DNA from: Marinosulfonomonas sp. PRT-SC04
Lineage (GTDB): Bacteria > Pseudomonadota > Alphaproteobacteria > Rhodobacterales > Rhodobacteraceae
Reading direction: 5' to 3'
Length of the DNA stretch: 6,650 nt
NCBI GenBank assembly: GCA_001321835.1
Contig: JPUR01000191.1
Location: 1 to 6,650, forward strand
Shown in pieces: positions 4,848-6,650 of the stretch (position 1 is its first letter; every line of letters begins with the position of its first letter). The notes beneath the pieces are model-generated. The model was given only the letters and a program-made list of their open reading frames with translations, was not told the DNA's origin and ran no database searches. Made by a program: the position numbers and the translations under genes.

Positions 4848-6464
4848 TTAGCCACCAACCGAGCGCAGCACCACCCCAGCCTTGCTCAGAGCGTTGAATA
4901 TCTTGGCGTCACGTCCGTAAACATCACGGCGATATTCCATGCCACCCTTGGGTTTGGAAATCGCGGTACGGTAAATCAAATGCACCGGTACCGGATCTTT
5001 TATATCAACCCGCGTTTCACGACCGGTCTTCAGCTTGGCTTGAAAGAATTCCTGCGGGTTGGCCATTTGTTTGGACAACAACGCATAGGCAAAATCAAAC
5101 GGCTGTTGCAAACGGATACAGCCGTGGCTGAAGGCGCGCACATTGCGGGCAAACAGATTTTTCGACGGGGTGTCATGTAGGTAGATGTTATATTTATTCG
5201 GGAACATAAATTTTACCAGACCCAGCGCATTCCGGCTGCTGGGCGGCTGCTTGATGTTAAATGGGAATGTTTTCGCGGTATATTGCGAGAAATTAATCGA
5301 ACTGCGACTGACAGTGCGCCCCCGTGAATCGACCATCCGTAAATGGCTCACCGCATTCCGGTTGCGCTGCAGCAACGGCAGATATTCTTTGGTGGCGATT
5401 GAACGTGGCACATTCCAGGTTGGATTGATCACCATATGATCCATCACATCGGAAAATTCTGGGGTGCGGCGGTCGCCCTGATTTTTACCGACGACCGAGC
5501 GGGTCACGAAAGTCACCTTACCATTGTCGATGATTTTGGCGGTGAAATCGGTCAGGTTGACCAACACATGACGCTTGCCGCGGGGGCTGTTGAACCAGCG
5601 TTCACGCTCCATTGCCACCATAATCGATTGCATGCGATAGGTTGCAGGCTTGTTCATTTCAGCCACCGTGGCCTTGCCGGCCACACCATCGGTTGGCAGA
5701 CCATGATCCCGCTGGAACAATTGCACAGCTTTTTGCATATTGGCATCATAGGATTGCGCGGCGGATCGTTTCAAATACCCCGTTGCAATCAAACGGTTAC
5801 GCAGAGTTAGCACATGCCCCCCCGAGGCGCCAACCTTTAACGAGGCCACCCCGATTTTGGCACCGTAACCGCCGCGTCCAACGATTTTTTCAAGCCTCAG
5901 CTTTTCTTTCATCAAGCGAACATATTCCGGGGTTTTGGGTACCAATTGTTTAAAGAACCCCCTTGGTGAACTTTTCTCAAAGGCAACCAGCGTTTGCAAA
6001 CGGTTCCAGCGTTGAACGCTGCGCACCAACCCACTGTCGATCTTGCGCGGGTTCACAATACCCGAACGGATATCACCCGAATATTGCAAGAACATCCGGC
6101 TCATCTCGACTTCCATACGGCCACGATCTTTGTCGGTTATTGCGGCCCGTAGCTGGGCTTTGATCACTTTAGGATCGTAACGGTTGATCGGCAGGCCATG
6201 GATGCCTGCTTTTGAGAGTGCCGACAAGAACGCCTTGCGACGCTGGCCATCTTTGCCAGCACGGCCCGTCCAGATTGATTTATATTTGCGAGCTTGGTAA
6301 AATTCAGCCAGTGCCTTGTCGCTTGCTGCGGCCTGTGCAACGGCTTGTTTATAGGCGGTGACCTGTGCCTGAACAGAGGCACCAGGCAATGACACAGCAA
6401 ATATGACGGCCAGTGCGGCCACAAACCTATAGAAAATATGCATCTTCAAACGCGCCCTATTCAT
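4848..6464 (-). CDS. YcbB/LdtD-type murein L,D-transpeptidase
   Basis: A 538-residue periplasmic enzyme that forms 3-3 cross-links between peptidoglycan stems, or attaches substrates to them, by an acyl-enzyme mechanism. Residues 1-34 are a signal peptide (basic MNRARLK, hydrophobic core, cleavage near VQA-Q). Residues about 36-210 match the helical scaffold region of YcbB-like enzymes, including FYQARKYKSIWTG. Residues about 212-270 form a peptidoglycan-binding domain (LRNRLIATGYL, VQLFQRDHGLPTDGVAG). The YkuD catalytic domain spans about 297-475, with YLHDTP (H430) and AFSHGCIRLQ: nucleophile C449, H447 and R451 are all present, so it should be active. A lid-like insertion (about 355-405) and the family tail (PVPVHLIYRTA, then DVYGRDAKIFNAL) complete the protein. 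The start ATG has GGGAG 7 nt upstream. It is the first gene of a probable unit with lpxD. YcbB enzymes give beta-lactam tolerance and support the envelope when lipopolysaccharide assembly is impaired, which makes the pairing with lpxD sensible. Confidence 0.93.
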   Translation of the reverse strand: MNRARLKMHIFYRFVAALAVIFAVSLPGASVQAQVTAYKQAVAQAAASDKALAEFYQARKYKSIWTGRAGKDGQRRKAFLSALSKAGIHGLPINRYDPKVIKAQLRAAITDKDRGRMEVEMSRMFLQYSGDIRSGIVNPRKIDSGLVRSVQRWNRLQTLVAFEKSSPRGFFKQLVPKTPEYVRLMKEKLRLEKIVGRGGYGAKIGVASLKVGASGGHVLTLRNRLIATGYLKRSAAQSYDANMQKAVQLFQRDHGLPTDGVAGKATVAEMNKPATYRMQSIMVAMERERWFNSPRGKRHVLVNLTDFTAKIIDNGKVTFVTRSVVGKNQGDRRTPEFSDVMDHMVINPTWNVPRSIATKEYLPLLQRNRNAVSHLRMVDSRGRTVSRSSINFSQYTAKTFPFNIKQPPSSRNALGLVKFMFPNKYNIYLHDTPSKNLFARNVRAFSHGCIRLQQPFDFAYALLSKQMANPQEFFQAKLKTGRETRVDIKDPVPVHLIYRTAISKPKGGMEYRRDVYGRDAKIFNALSKAGVVLRSVGG

Positions 6465-6498
6465 TGCTGAACTCCCAAACTATTTCACCCATGGACTT

Positions 6499-6513
6499 AT
6501 TGTCGCGGACAAT
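6499..6513. promoter_or_regulatory. palindrome at the predicted transcription start of the L,D-transpeptidase operon
   Basis: ATTGTC and GACAAT are perfect 6-bp inverted arms around GCG. The element lies just downstream of the TATAAT box, at or directly after the expected start of transcription. It could be an operator for a dimeric repressor or a hairpin at the 5' end of the mRNA. I do not recognise it as the site of a known regulator. Confidence 0.4.
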
Positions 6514-6520
6514 CGTAAAT

Positions 6521-6526
6521 ATTATA
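6521..6526 (-). promoter_or_regulatory. -10 box of the L,D-transpeptidase/lpxD promoter
   Basis: The minus strand reads a perfect TATAAT. No good -35 is found 16-18 nt upstream, and there is no TG extension, so the promoter may need an activator. Transcription would start near 6514, giving a leader of about 50 nt before the ATG. Confidence 0.5.
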
Positions 6527-6591
6527 CCCTGTGTCCATTCACATTCGCATCAGATCACCACAAAATGCCGTGTCATCCCGATTATTCCCCC

Positions 6592-6650
6592 CTAAGGAAC
6601 CTCTGAACAACAGGGCTTTCGGTGCGCGGAGGTTTTCGACCGGCGCCCGA
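6592..6650. mobile_element. possible end of an IS5-like insertion sequence at the right edge
   Basis: CTAA (6592-6595) is followed by GGAACCTCTGAACAA, which looks like an IS5-family terminal repeat; many IS5-group elements insert at CTAR-type targets and duplicate them. Base composition also changes from AT-rich upstream to GC-rich from about 6610. An internal pair, AACCTC (6598-6603) and GAGGTT (6629-6634), could form a hairpin. Only 55 bases of the putative element are visible and no transposase can be read with confidence, so this is tentative. The alternative is an ordinary gene or intergenic region continuing to the right. Confidence 0.35.

Noticed and set aside
4806..5810. Several plus-strand frames opposite the 3' half of the L,D-transpeptidase gene
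   Set aside because: They are shadows of a gene with complete catalytic motifs on the minus strand and show no domain features.

Overview
This window looks like a piece of an alphaproteobacterial chromosome, most likely a marine Rhodobacteraceae (Roseobacter-group) genome. The evidence is an IalB-family periplasmic protein, an LpxD with the insertion before its HSLGTVEIG motif that I associate with Rhodobacterales, a YcbB-type L,D-transpeptidase, a YjgR/DUF853 ATPase, and moderately GC-rich coding DNA with AT-rich intergenic DNA. The placement rests on remembered family patterns, not on a search.

Layout. The left edge (1-110) is the 5' end of an IS30-type insertion sequence: 16 codons of its transposase, reading out of the window on the minus strand, then leader and probable terminal inverted repeat. 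It abuts the stop codon of an isocitrate lyase/PEP-mutase superfamily gene (112-870, minus). That gene lies 33 nt behind a DUF853/YjgR (HerA-like) ATPase gene (904-2454, minus), so the two probably form one transcription unit. The ATPase most likely starts at a GTG with a strong Shine-Dalgarno sequence.

The 457-bp gap at 2455-2911 holds no convincing protein gene but is rich in structure on the plus strand. One segment (about 2524-2631) has a perfect 8-bp hairpin, CCTCC-type pyrimidine motifs and an intrinsic terminator. A second (about 2711-2790) has a near-consensus promoter with a 17-nt spacer, a 5-bp hairpin and a very strong 16-bp terminator. Both read as candidate small RNAs and are the most interesting part of the window.

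Next comes an ialB-like secreted protein gene (2912-3610, plus), which converges on lpxD across a bidirectional terminator (3644-3673). On the minus strand, a YcbB-type L,D-transpeptidase gene (4848-6464) and lpxD (3699-4781) are arranged in tandem with a 66-nt gap. They are likely co-transcribed from a promoter with a perfect TATAAT -10 box (6521-6526). A 15-bp interrupted palindrome sits at the predicted transcription start.

The right edge (from 6596) starts a sequence that may be the end of a second insertion sequence, preceded by CTAA.

Functionally the right half is cell-envelope biology: peptidoglycan cross-linking (Ldt), lipid A synthesis (LpxD) and a periplasmic IalB-like protein. The left half is a poorly characterised ATPase plus an enzyme of unknown substrate. 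I see no CRISPR array, tRNA, rRNA or obvious defence system.
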